Source of the DNA: Hymenobacter setariae
Lineage (GTDB): Bacteria > Bacteroidota > Bacteroidia > Cytophagales > Hymenobacteraceae
DNA length: 64,000 nucleotides
Assembly: GCF_007713685.1 (NCBI RefSeq)
Contig: NZ_VMRJ01000001.1
Coordinates: 1,408,129 to 1,472,128 of the forward strand
Direction of reading: 5' to 3'
The notes under the pieces are model-generated. The model was not told where the DNA came from. It searched no databases and saw nothing but the letters and a program-made list of their open reading frames with translations. Shown piece after piece: positions 35,769-43,553 of the stretch (the first letter of the stretch is position 1; every line of letters begins with the position of its first letter). Position numbers and translations under genes: made by a program.

Positions 35769-35789
35769 TGAAGAACAGAAGAAGAGTGT

Positions 35790-35797
35790 CAAAGCTA
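35790..35797 (-). promoter_or_regulatory. Promoter -7 element of the dipeptide epimerase gene
   Basis: On the minus strand TAGCTTTG fits TAnnTTTG, with TTG 23 bases upstream. It is 21 bases before the chosen ATG at 35768. Confidence 0.6.
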
Positions 35798-36107
35798 GCT
35801 ACGCTTGCCCGCGCAGCCGCCAAGCCAGCCTCTAGCAAAGTGCTCTAATAATTACACCAAGCTCGAACTGCTACGAGCTAGCTGCATAGCCGTAGTTCTT
35901 GCTTACTAACCTTTTACTACTGCCAGGGTTGAAGTTGTGTTAGCAGTTAGCTGTTGGCACCGCCCGTGGGTGGTGGTTTGCTCTCAAATGCCTTCAATGC
36001 AGCTAGCAGGCGGGAGTGTTTTGAGGCTAAGCGGAAGCCGTCGGCCGCGGTTTCGACCTGCAATCCCGTTCTTTATAGCCTCATTTTGCTTCTTATAGTA
36101 TTTACGC
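35793..36107. other. Intergenic region between epimerase and SDF symporter
   Basis: A gap of about 315 bases between divergent genes. Apart from the epimerase promoter at its left edge nothing distinctive is visible; a weak -7-like TCATTTTG lies about 20 bases before the symporter ATG. Confidence 0.4.
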
Positions 36108-37526
36108 ATGAAGTTCTCGCGTCTTTCTGGGCTGGCTATTACTTTGATTTTAGTAGCGTTAGCCCTCACGGTGCTGGTTGCCTACGGTGTTGTCAGCTTG
36201 CCTAGCGCCGTGCCCGCCTCTGCCCGCTGGCTGGCGCTAGCGGCCCTAGGGGCAGCGCTAGCCCCGCGGCGCTCGCTTACGCTCTGGATAGTGTTGAGTA
36301 TGCTGGTTGGTATTGAGCTGGGGCACGATGCACCTGGCGTGGCAGTGCCACTCAAAGTTCTGAGCGATGCCTTTCTACGCCTAGTCAAAACCATTATTGC
36401 GCCGCTCGTCTTTGCAACGCTCGTCGTAGGTATTGCGGGGCACGCCAACCTCAAGCAAGTGGGCCGCATGGGTATCAAGGCCTTGGTATACTTCGAAGTT
36501 GTTACCACGTTTGCCCTGTTTATTGGTTTAGCAGCCATTAACTTAACTAAAGCAGGGGCTGGCGTAGCAAAAGTATTGCCCGCCGCTGGCGAAGCGGATT
36601 CCTTGCAACCTGCCGCGCACCAGACGGCGGCTGACATTATCCTGCATATCTTCCCCGAAAACATCGCCAAGTCGGTGGCTGAGGGGCAGGTGCTGCAAGT
36701 GGTTATTTTCGCCATCATCTTCGCTATCGGCCTGGCCCTCAGCCCAGAAAAGCCGCGTCGTGTGATGCTTGACTTCTGCGAGAGCCTTTCCGAGGTGATG
36801 TTCAAGTTCACCAACGTAGTCATGTATTTTGCTCCCCTAGGGGTGGGTGGCGCCCTTGCCTACACTGTAGGTAAAATGGGCCTGGCTCCGCTCAAAAATG
36901 CTGCCTACCTGCTCTTTACGCTTTACGGTGCCCTCGTGGCGTTTGTCGTACTGATACTTCTACCAGTACTGCTGTTGGCGCGCCTGCCGCTACGGCGCTT
37001 TGTGGCCGCAGTAGCCGAGCCAGTGAGCATTGCATTTGCCACTACTAGCAGCGAGGCCGCCCTGCCCCGCGCTATGGAGGCTATGGAAGGCATTGGGGTG
37101 CCGCGCCGCATTGTGGCTTTTGTGATGCCCACGGGCTATTCCTTCAACCTCGATGGCACTACACTTTACTTATCGCTGGCCGCCGTGTTTGTGGCGCAGG
37201 CAGCGGGCGTGCCGCTCACCTTTGGGCAGCAATTGCTGATGGTATTCACACTCATGCTCACCAGCAAAGGGGTGGCGGGCGTACCGCGTGCCTCACTAGT
37301 AATACTGTTAGCTACGGTAGCTTCGTTTAATCTACCATCGTGGCCCGTATTTATTATCCTAGGTATCGATGCGCTCATGGATATGGCCCGCACGGCCGTG
37401 AACGTATTAGGCAACTGTTTGGCCTCCGCAGTGGTTGCACGTTGGGAAGGCGAATTTATTGACGACTACGTAGCACCGCCCGACCTACTCACGGTAGAGC
37501 CAGCCGCCGCGTCTCACCATTCGTAA
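36108..37526 (+). CDS. Dicarboxylate/amino acid:cation symporter (SDF/DAACS family)
   Basis: A 472-residue secondary transporter of the GltP/DctA/GltPh family. It has the eight-helix plan with two re-entrant loops. The HP1-like loop contains ATTSSEAALPRAMEAMEG (about 309-326), and TM7 carries the conserved MPTGYSFNLDGTTLYLSLA (split: MPTGYSFNLDG about 341-351), the cation and substrate site. It should import glutamate, aspartate or C4-dicarboxylates with Na+ or H+. An extra hydrophobic segment at the N terminus (about 10-35) precedes the usual TM1. It is a single gene. Confidence 0.93.
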   Translation: MKFSRLSGLAITLILVALALTVLVAYGVVSLPSAVPASARWLALAALGAALAPRRSLTLWIVLSMLVGIELGHDAPGVAVPLKVLSDAFLRLVKTIIAPLVFATLVVGIAGHANLKQVGRMGIKALVYFEVVTTFALFIGLAAINLTKAGAGVAKVLPAAGEADSLQPAAHQTAADIILHIFPENIAKSVAEGQVLQVVIFAIIFAIGLALSPEKPRRVMLDFCESLSEVMFKFTNVVMYFAPLGVGGALAYTVGKMGLAPLKNAAYLLFTLYGALVAFVVLILLPVLLLARLPLRRFVAAVAEPVSIAFATTSSEAALPRAMEAMEGIGVPRRIVAFVMPTGYSFNLDGTTLYLSLAAVFVAQAAGVPLTFGQQLLMVFTLMLTSKGVAGVPRASLVILLATVASFNLPSWPVFIILGIDALMDMARTAVNVLGNCLASAVVARWEGEFIDDYVAPPDLLTVEPAAASHHS

Positions 37527-37720
37527 TCACTGTTTGTCTAATCCTAGCACAATTTTCTATTTGAATTAGGCAACTGTTCAAAAACTTGATTTAAGACTAT
37601 TTTTTGGTAGATGACCAAGCCTGTAGTACTTTAGAGCATGAATAAAATTTATTCAATAAAAAGGCGTTAATTCTCTAAAATAACATCTCAAAGTACAACT
37701 TTAGCTTTTATCATTCCACT

Positions 37721-38377
37721 ATGAAATTGTACTCTTTCATTGCACGGCCAGCTTTAGCAGCAGCCGCAGTTTTACTAGGCCTGAGCAGCTGCATGTCGGT
37801 GAAGGGCAGCTTTTCGCACATCCCAACGGCAGTTATCACAAAGCGTCTTCCGCCCATGGAAATAACGGCCGACCCCGGCCCGCTGGCCATGAACGACGGC
37901 GCTCTACCCGATGACCCGTTGCGCCTGTTTAAGTCGGAGCTGCAACACAACGTAGTGGAAGCTACCGATACGGCTACGTATGGCTATATCCGCTTGGTAG
38001 TGACGAAGGTGCACACCATCCGCAAGGGCCGCAGCCTACAGGCCGCACAAGTTATTACGATGCTCGTGCCTAGCATCTTTGGTGCCCCCCTCGAGTGGTA
38101 TAATACTGACTTAGAAGCCGAAGTGCAGGTAATGGATGCCAGCGGTCAGCTCCTAGGTACCTACACGGGCAAGGGTACTTCCAACGTAAAAGTGGCCATG
38201 TACCACGGCTATTCGCAAACCGACGCCCCGCGTCTGGCCGACGTGATAGCCCTGCGCGAAGCCCTAAACCAAGTGCGTCCCCAACTCGATACGGCTTCAA
38301 CTCGCCTCAACCCCCTGCTGATGGCTGGCGGCCCAGTCAATAACCCCACGCTGCCCTCGTCGGCTAGCAACAAGTAG
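37721..38377 (+). CDS. Lipoprotein of unknown function
   Basis: A 218-residue lipoprotein. The signal peptide ends in lipobox GLSSC (Cys about 24). The mature part has a short strand-rich domain (TYGYIRLVVTKVHTIRKG, about 87-104; LEAEVQVMDASGQLLGTYTGKG, about 130-151) of the kind seen in outer-membrane assembly or DUF4136-like lipoproteins, then a helix and a disordered Pro/Ser tail. No confident family. The upstream gap (37527-37720) is AT-rich and has a short palindrome GAATAAAATTTATTC near 37638. Confidence 0.65.
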   Translation: MKLYSFIARPALAAAAVLLGLSSCMSVKGSFSHIPTAVITKRLPPMEITADPGPLAMNDGALPDDPLRLFKSELQHNVVEATDTATYGYIRLVVTKVHTIRKGRSLQAAQVITMLVPSIFGAPLEWYNTDLEAEVQVMDASGQLLGTYTGKGTSNVKVAMYHGYSQTDAPRLADVIALREALNQVRPQLDTASTRLNPLLMAGGPVNNPTLPSSASNK

Positions 38378-38502
38378 CCTAGGCGCATTTACTTATTTTT
38401 CGAAGCCGCTCACAATAATCCGCGGCTTTCGGACCTTTGTAGCCCGGCCCGGTGGTTTGCATTTTGCAAGCTCCGGCGCCGGGCTCTCTTTTAGCTGTGC
38501 TG

Positions 38503-39090
38503 ATGAAAAAGATTCTGTGCTCCATTCCGGGGCTACTGATAATGCTGGCTCTAGCTGGCTGCTGCGCCAATGACATATGCGTATGCCAGGATGAGCTTGC
38601 CGATGCCCTCTTTTTCACCTTTAGGATAGGCGGAACTAATGGATTTCGGGCCGACCAAATAGATACGCTATTTATCGTCCGTATTCCTCATCCTACTGCT
38701 CTTGTTCCTAAACCCACCCGCGATTCTATATTGCGGATACTGCCGCTGGCCAACGGTGGCGCTACACTGACACAAGACTCACTTATCGCTATCAATAACG
38801 CGGCACCTTTTGCAGCAAGCGGCGGGCTAAAGCTTGATGCTTACGACTACCAGATTACAGCGTATCAATACAGCAAAGCCGCACCAGTTGGCGGTAGGTA
38901 TCGTTATACGTTTAAAATTTCTAATATCAAGCTGGACGGCCAGTACCAAGCTAATGGCTGTTGCACCTGCTACTCCAACACCGGCAAGCAGTTCGACTTA
39001 AGCAGTAATCTTAGCGCGGCGCCAGCTCAACCCAAGGTGGTTACGGCGCCCGTAAATAAGCCCATCATTACGCCACTTACGACTCGCTAG
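38503..39090 (+). CDS. Cysteine-rich lipoprotein of unknown function (family member 2)
   Basis: A 195-residue lipoprotein. Signal MKKILCSIPGLLIMLALAGC gives Cys20, followed by a Cys cluster (CCANDICVCQ). A second cluster (GCCTCYS) lies near residue 150. The layout and the block FRADQIDTLFIV match the lipoprotein at 27737 (FRQTEIRSLYVV), so they look like distant members of one family. The frame is open back to 38452, but the ATG at 38503 starts the signal peptide. GACCTTTG at 38432 is a one-mismatch -7 candidate. Function unknown; paired Cys suggest disulfides or metal binding outside the cytoplasm. Confidence 0.72.
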   Translation: MKKILCSIPGLLIMLALAGCCANDICVCQDELADALFFTFRIGGTNGFRADQIDTLFIVRIPHPTALVPKPTRDSILRILPLANGGATLTQDSLIAINNAAPFAASGGLKLDAYDYQITAYQYSKAAPVGGRYRYTFKISNIKLDGQYQANGCCTCYSNTGKQFDLSSNLSAAPAQPKVVTAPVNKPIITPLTTR

Positions 39091-39145
39091 CAATACCCCT
39101 AGACTGGGCTTGCGTATACCTTTCTTCTGCTAATTCTGCCTGCTC

Positions 39146-41545
39146 ATGCCTGCCCCCGACCTGCTCACGCTTGCTGCCGACGAAGGCCAGCTACCAGTTG
39201 ACCTCCCCGAGGCGGTGGCTGTAGAGCCTGCCCCGGACGTGCCTCCCGGTTTTCCCTTCTCTACGCAGCTGAGTCTAGAGCCTCTTATAGACTACTGGCA
39301 CGAGCGCGAGCGTGACCCGAACCCAGGTGTAGCACGCTTGGCCCGCACGGTGTGCGAAGAAGTAAGACAGCACGCTACTTGCCGGGACCACCTGCATACT
39401 ATAGAGCAGCTCGATGACATTCAGGACCTAATAGATATGCTCATGCTGGCGGTATTTCCACCGGCAGCCACCACTACGGCCATCACAGGGGCTATTCCAC
39501 CGTTTCAGCGGCGCAGCTTCTACTACACCAGCCGCTTTGCGGAGGTGATGATGGGCCGCGACCGCACTATCAAGCAGCCGCTCAATATCGACTACGCCAC
39601 CTTAGAGCGGCACATGACACAGATGGCGTATCTGCTCATCCTAGGTCGGGAATATGGCGCTGAAATACCAGAAGCGCAGAGCGGGCTCATCTTCACGGTG
39701 CCCGACTACAGCATTGGGCTCTACCGGCACTATGGCGTCAATTTCGATTCGTCGTTTGTGCGCGTGCGGGTGGTGGGCGATAAGCCCGAACTAAGCCCCG
39801 AACAGGTGCAACACCTACTGCACAATCGCCATCGCTTGGAGCTATGGTATCGCCTGCTGCCGCCTGAGCGCTTCGCGCTAGAGGGCTTCAACCTGCTGCA
39901 ACTGGTAGATGTCACAACCCAAGAAATTCTGTCGGAGCTGAAGTACGACTTGCTGGAGCGCGACGTGCTTCAGGCCTCCGACCGCTTAGAGCAGATTCAA
40001 GAAAAGCTGCGGGTGCTGTTTGCCCGGCCAGCGCTGCAGCTTGGCATCGCGGCGTATGATGAGCGCAAGAAGGCCTTTGTAGACTTTGGGCGCAAAATCA
40101 ACCACAGCTTTCTTACCAAGCAGATGCAGAGCCAAGGCGCGGTAGGCGGCTTCCGGCAGCTCTACGCCCGCTTGCTGGCCGACCGCCAACCGCTGGTGCT
40201 CGAAGACGTAACCACGGCACCCGAGCTGCCCGAAGACATGCGCCAGCAGATTTTGCAGCTCGGCATTCGCTCGGCCATCTTAGCGCTGCTGCCTTATGGC
40301 CCCGATACCGTGGGGCTGCTCGAGCTAGGCTCGCCCGAGGTCGGCGCGCTCGACGAATTTGACATGGAATTGGTGAAGCAGTTCGTGCCCTTGTTTGCGG
40401 TGGCTGTGAAGCGCAACGCTGAGGACCTCGAAACGCGGATTCAATCAGTTATTAAAGAGAAGTTTACGGCCATTCACCCTACCATGGAGTGGCGCTTCAA
40501 CGACGCTGCTCGGCGCCTGCTGGCCCAGCACGAAGATGGCAATCGCTCGGCCGAGATGGAGCCCATCGTGTTTGAAGATGTGTACCCACTGCACGGTTCC
40601 TGCGACATTCGGGGCTCGAGCGTGGCCCGCAACGAAGCCGTGCAGGCCGACCTCATTGAGCACCTCACGCTGGCCGGCCGAGTGCTGCGCAAAGCCTCAG
40701 AATACCAAGCGCTGCCTATTCTGGATGAGCTTAAATTTTACGTTACTAAGAATTTGCGGCGGCTGCGGCAGGGCATTATCAGCGGCGACGAGGTCAGCAT
40801 CTACGATTCCTTACGCACGCAGGTCGAGCCGCTGTTTGAATACCTGGCCCAAAATATTGTTGACCTGCGGCCTACCATTGCCCACTACTGGCAGCACATC
40901 GACCCGCGCCTAGGTATTCTCTACAACCGCCGCCGGGCCTTTGAGGAAAGCGTGACACGCATCAACGATGTGGTCAGCGAATTTCTTGACCAAGAAGAAG
41001 CCAAGGCCCAGCAGATGTTTCCGCATTACTTCCAGCGGTTCAAGACCGATGGCGTTGAGTTTAACATCTACGTGGGCGGCAGCCTAGTGCAAGATAAGCC
41101 GTTCGACCTCATCTTCTTGAAGAACCTGCGCCTGTGGCAACTACTGGTGATGGTCGAAATTACGCGCCGCACTCACGCCCTCAAAGCTGAATTGGCCGTA
41201 CCCCTCGATACGACGCAGCTCATTCTGATTCACTCGCAGTCTTTAAGCATCCGCTTCCGGCAAGACGAGCGCCAGTTTGACGTAGACGGTGCGTATAATA
41301 TTCGCTACGAGATTATTAAGAAGCGCATCGACAAGGCTACAGTTTTGGGCACTGGCGAGCGCCTCACGCAGCCCGGCTACTTGGCGCTGGTGTATGCGCA
41401 GCCCCGCGAGGCGACCGAGTACGTCGAGTACATAGATTATTTGCAGGACCGAAACTTACTGGAGTCCGACGTGGAGGAGCTAGAGCTGGAAGAACTGCAA
41501 GGGGTTAAAGGCTTGCTGGCGCTCCGCGTCAAGGTAAAGCTCTAG
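39146..41545 (+). CDS. Large GAF-domain protein of unknown function
   Basis: A 799-residue soluble protein. A GAF-like domain is visible at about 275-435, after a long coiled-coil-type helix (LLERDVLQASDRLEQIQEKLRVLF); it contains QPLVLEDVTTAPELPEDMRQQ and AILALLPYGPDTVGLLELGSP, typical GAF strands. The N-terminal ~270 and C-terminal ~360 residues match no family I can name; the C-terminal part is helical (about 500-640) and then mixed. There is no kinase, GGDEF or DNA-binding domain, so it is not a standard sensor. It may be a scaffold or sensor acting through contacts. It ends in an 11-bp hairpin shared with the convergent PAP2 gene. Confidence 0.75.
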   Translation: MPAPDLLTLAADEGQLPVDLPEAVAVEPAPDVPPGFPFSTQLSLEPLIDYWHERERDPNPGVARLARTVCEEVRQHATCRDHLHTIEQLDDIQDLIDMLMLAVFPPAATTTAITGAIPPFQRRSFYYTSRFAEVMMGRDRTIKQPLNIDYATLERHMTQMAYLLILGREYGAEIPEAQSGLIFTVPDYSIGLYRHYGVNFDSSFVRVRVVGDKPELSPEQVQHLLHNRHRLELWYRLLPPERFALEGFNLLQLVDVTTQEILSELKYDLLERDVLQASDRLEQIQEKLRVLFARPALQLGIAAYDERKKAFVDFGRKINHSFLTKQMQSQGAVGGFRQLYARLLADRQPLVLEDVTTAPELPEDMRQQILQLGIRSAILALLPYGPDTVGLLELGSPEVGALDEFDMELVKQFVPLFAVAVKRNAEDLETRIQSVIKEKFTAIHPTMEWRFNDAARRLLAQHEDGNRSAEMEPIVFEDVYPLHGSCDIRGSSVARNEAVQADLIEHLTLAGRVLRKASEYQALPILDELKFYVTKNLRRLRQGIISGDEVSIYDSLRTQVEPLFEYLAQNIVDLRPTIAHYWQHIDPRLGILYNRRRAFEESVTRINDVVSEFLDQEEAKAQQMFPHYFQRFKTDGVEFNIYVGGSLVQDKPFDLIFLKNLRLWQLLVMVEITRRTHALKAELAVPLDTTQLILIHSQSLSIRFRQDERQFDVDGAYNIRYEIIKKRIDKATVLGTGERLTQPGYLALVYAQPREATEYVEYIDYLQDRNLLESDVEELELEELQGVKGLLALRVKVKL

Positions 41546-41561
41546 GTAGCACCTAGAGCTT
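41537..41561. terminator. Short perfect hairpin overlapping the stop of the GAF gene
   Basis: AAGCTCTAGGT (41537-41547) pairs exactly with ACCTAGAGCTT (41551-41561) around a three-base loop. The left arm includes the TAG stop codon. It lies between convergent genes. Confidence 0.65.
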
Positions 41562-41572
41562 GCGTAAGTTGC

Positions 41573-42295
41573 TCACTCGCTAACGGTGGCGTCTTCGCCG
41601 GGTATCTTCTTTTCTTTCCAGAAAAGCCGGATACCCGTGCGCAGCAGCACCAGCCAGGCCGCACCACCTGCAAAACCTGCCACTACATCGGTGGGGTAAT
41701 GCACGTGCAAATACACACGGGTGAGCCCGATACTCAGCGAGAAGCAGACCAACGCCACTGCCAGGCTCCAGTGGCGGCCATGCTGCACCGCTAGCCATGC
41801 CAAGCAGCCGTAGAGGCACATTCCCATCATGGCGTGGCCGCTAGGGAAGCTTAGGCCATACTGGTAGATGAGCGCCGTAGTAGGTCGGTCGCGGTGAAAG
41901 TAAGCCTTGAGCAACTCGTTAAGGGCCACCCCACCCCCCATCGACAAAAGCAGTTCGATAGCGTAGCGCTTCAGGCCCCGCCGATACATCACATAGGGAA
42001 TGACTAGGCTAGCCGGCACCAGAAACTTGACTGACCCAAAGAAAGTCAAGACATCGACAAAGGTGCGCGTCCAGGGTCGAGCGGCCCGCAAACGGTCCAT
42101 TTGGGCAAAGCCCCAATCATCGAATACCTGCGAATGCTCGCGAAATACCACCCGGGTCAGGTAGAAAAACAGCCCGAATGCGCCCACAAACAACAACACC
42201 CCGAAGATGACTTCGGCCGTGAGCAGCCCCGCCAAGCCAGCCGCCCGCGCAGGCGTAGAAGTAGACGAGCCAGGGGGCGCAACGGGGGTAGGCAT
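41573..42295 (-). CDS. PAP2-family membrane phosphatase
   Basis: A 240-residue integral membrane phosphatase. The three PAP2 signatures are intact: KAYFHRDRP (130-138), PSGH (151-154) and the third with Arg193, His199 and Asp203 (LTRVYLHVHYPTD). About six membrane helices are present, with the active site at the periplasmic face. Likely substrates are undecaprenyl pyrophosphate or phosphatidate/phosphatidylglycerophosphate; the sequence does not decide. The N terminus is Pro/Ser/Thr-rich. Single gene, ending at a hairpin shared with the GAF gene. Confidence 0.92.
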   Translation of the reverse strand: MPTPVAPPGSSTSTPARAAGLAGLLTAEVIFGVLLFVGAFGLFFYLTRVVFREHSQVFDDWGFAQMDRLRAARPWTRTFVDVLTFFGSVKFLVPASLVIPYVMYRRGLKRYAIELLLSMGGGVALNELLKAYFHRDRPTTALIYQYGLSFPSGHAMMGMCLYGCLAWLAVQHGRHWSLAVALVCFSLSIGLTRVYLHVHYPTDVVAGFAGGAAWLVLLRTGIRLFWKEKKIPGEDATVSE

Positions 42296-42391
42296 GGTGC
42301 TGAGAAAGGTGGGAGAAAGCTAGGTTGAACGGAACTACGTCAGAATTGGCTACGTGCTCCAACGAATAAGCAACCAGACTTGGTCTTAAAC

Positions 42392-42425
42392 AAAAAAGCC
42401 AGCCCCGAGGAGGGCTGGCTTTTTT
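42392..42425. terminator. Terminator of the tRNA-Leu gene
   Basis: AAAAAAGCCAGCCC (42392-42405) pairs exactly with 42412-42425 around a six-base loop; A and T tracts flank the GC stem. It lies 14 bases past the 3' end of the minus-strand tRNA. Confidence 0.9.
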
Positions 42426-42439
42426 TGTTGGGTAACTCG

Positions 42440-42521
42440 TGCGCTCGGAGAGACTCGAACTCTCACACCTTGCGGAACTGCCGCCTGAAGACAGCGCGTC
42501 TACCAATTTCGCCACAAGCGC
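42440..42521 (-). tRNA. tRNA-Leu (anticodon CAG)
   Basis: Read on the minus strand from 42521, the 7-bp acceptor stem GCGCTTG pairs with CGAGCGC (one G-U), followed by a D arm with TTGGTAGA, an anticodon arm CTGTC-TTCAGGC-GGCAG with anticodon CAG, a long class II variable arm (TTCCGCAAGG), and a T arm GAGAG-TTCGAGT-CTCTC. The discriminator base is A, as required for Leu. CCA is not encoded. It has its own promoter and terminator. Confidence 0.96.
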
Positions 42522-42570
42522 AGGTAAGCGTCAAATGCTGGCCACCCGGTTGGTGGGGCGTTTGATGGTG

Positions 42571-42578
42571 CAAAGATA
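42571..42578 (-). promoter_or_regulatory. Promoter of the tRNA-Leu gene
   Basis: On the minus strand TATCTTTG fits TAnnTTTG, and a TTG lies 21 bases upstream (plus-strand CAA at about 42600). It is 49 bases before the mature tRNA 5' end. Confidence 0.7.
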
Positions 42579-42757
42579 CGGAATCGTTAACTCTCGGCGC
42601 AACCTTAGGTTTACTTTTTTCGCTTTACCCTACTCATAGGCGAGGCCCAAAAATTGTTGCTCAGCCACTTGTCCCCGCATTTTTTTTGTGAATCACGACT
42701 CCAAAAGTGGGTTAGCGGGCTGCAAGGCTACTTTGCAGGCGTTATTTTCTGGCTTTT

Positions 42758-43426
42758 ATGGCTTCTTCTACCATTCCTTCTCCCTCCCCTAGCGCTGACT
42801 TCAGCCGCGTGGCTCGCGTGTATGATGCGCTGGCGGGGGCTGTGTTTGGGCGGGCACAGCGAGCGGCGCAGCAAGCAGCGCTAGCCGCCGGGATGCCATT
42901 AGCCGGCTCGGCCCCGCGCGTGCTAGTGCTGGGGGGTGGCAGTGGCTGGGTGCTTCTCGAGTTGCTGCGCCAGTGTCCCGCTGCACAGGTGCTTTACCTC
43001 GAAACATCGACCACCATGCTAGCCCAAGCCCAAGCTCGGCTGCAACAGGCGGCCCCTGGCACCATAGCACAAGTTGAATTTCGCCAAGGCAGCGAGCAGG
43101 CGCTAGCTCCCACCGAGCAGTTTGATGCGGTAGTGACGTTCTTCGTTTTGGACTGCTTTACGCTGGCAGAATTTCCGGCCGCTTTGGCTTGCTTACAGGC
43201 AGCGCGCCGACCTAGGGCGCCGTGGCTGATAGCTGACTTTCGGCCGCCTCGCACGTGGTGGCAGCGGGTATTGCTGCGAGCCATGTATTTATTTTTTAAA
43301 CTAACAGTAGGGCTGCGGGCGCAGCAGCTTCCGCCCTGGCCGGCCGCTCTAGCTGCCTTAGGGCTTCAAAATCGCTATCAGGAGAGCTTCTATGGCGATT
43401 TTATCTGGTGCCGAGTAATGCAATAA
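42758..43426 (+). CDS. Class I SAM-dependent methyltransferase
   Basis: A 222-residue methyltransferase. Motif I is VLVLGGGSGWVLLELL (about 55-70), the acidic residue after beta 2 is in LYLETS, and motif IV is near FDAVVTFFVLDCF (about 125-137). The N-terminal FSRVARVYDALAGAVFG helix is typical of UbiE-like small-molecule methyltransferases. A hydrophobic stretch near 170-185 (LLRAMYLFFKLTVGL) may touch the membrane, so a lipid or quinone-like substrate is possible. Single gene. Confidence 0.85.
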   Translation: MASSTIPSPSPSADFSRVARVYDALAGAVFGRAQRAAQQAALAAGMPLAGSAPRVLVLGGGSGWVLLELLRQCPAAQVLYLETSTTMLAQAQARLQQAAPGTIAQVEFRQGSEQALAPTEQFDAVVTFFVLDCFTLAEFPAALACLQAARRPRAPWLIADFRPPRTWWQRVLLRAMYLFFKLTVGLRAQQLPPWPAALAALGLQNRYQESFYGDFIWCRVMQ

Positions 43427-43553
43427 TGGTGAGTAGTCAGCCAGCAACAAAGCTGAACCTGTGGCAAGGTCGAATTTTTGCTTTTAATTTGCACCATTCA
43501 AATCAATTCCGGGCTATAACCGGGCATTTTAGCTATTAAGTAGGATTTTTATT

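Noticed and set aside
42117-42515. Open frames across the tRNA-Leu gene and its flanks
   Set aside because: They overlap a well-formed tRNA and its terminator.
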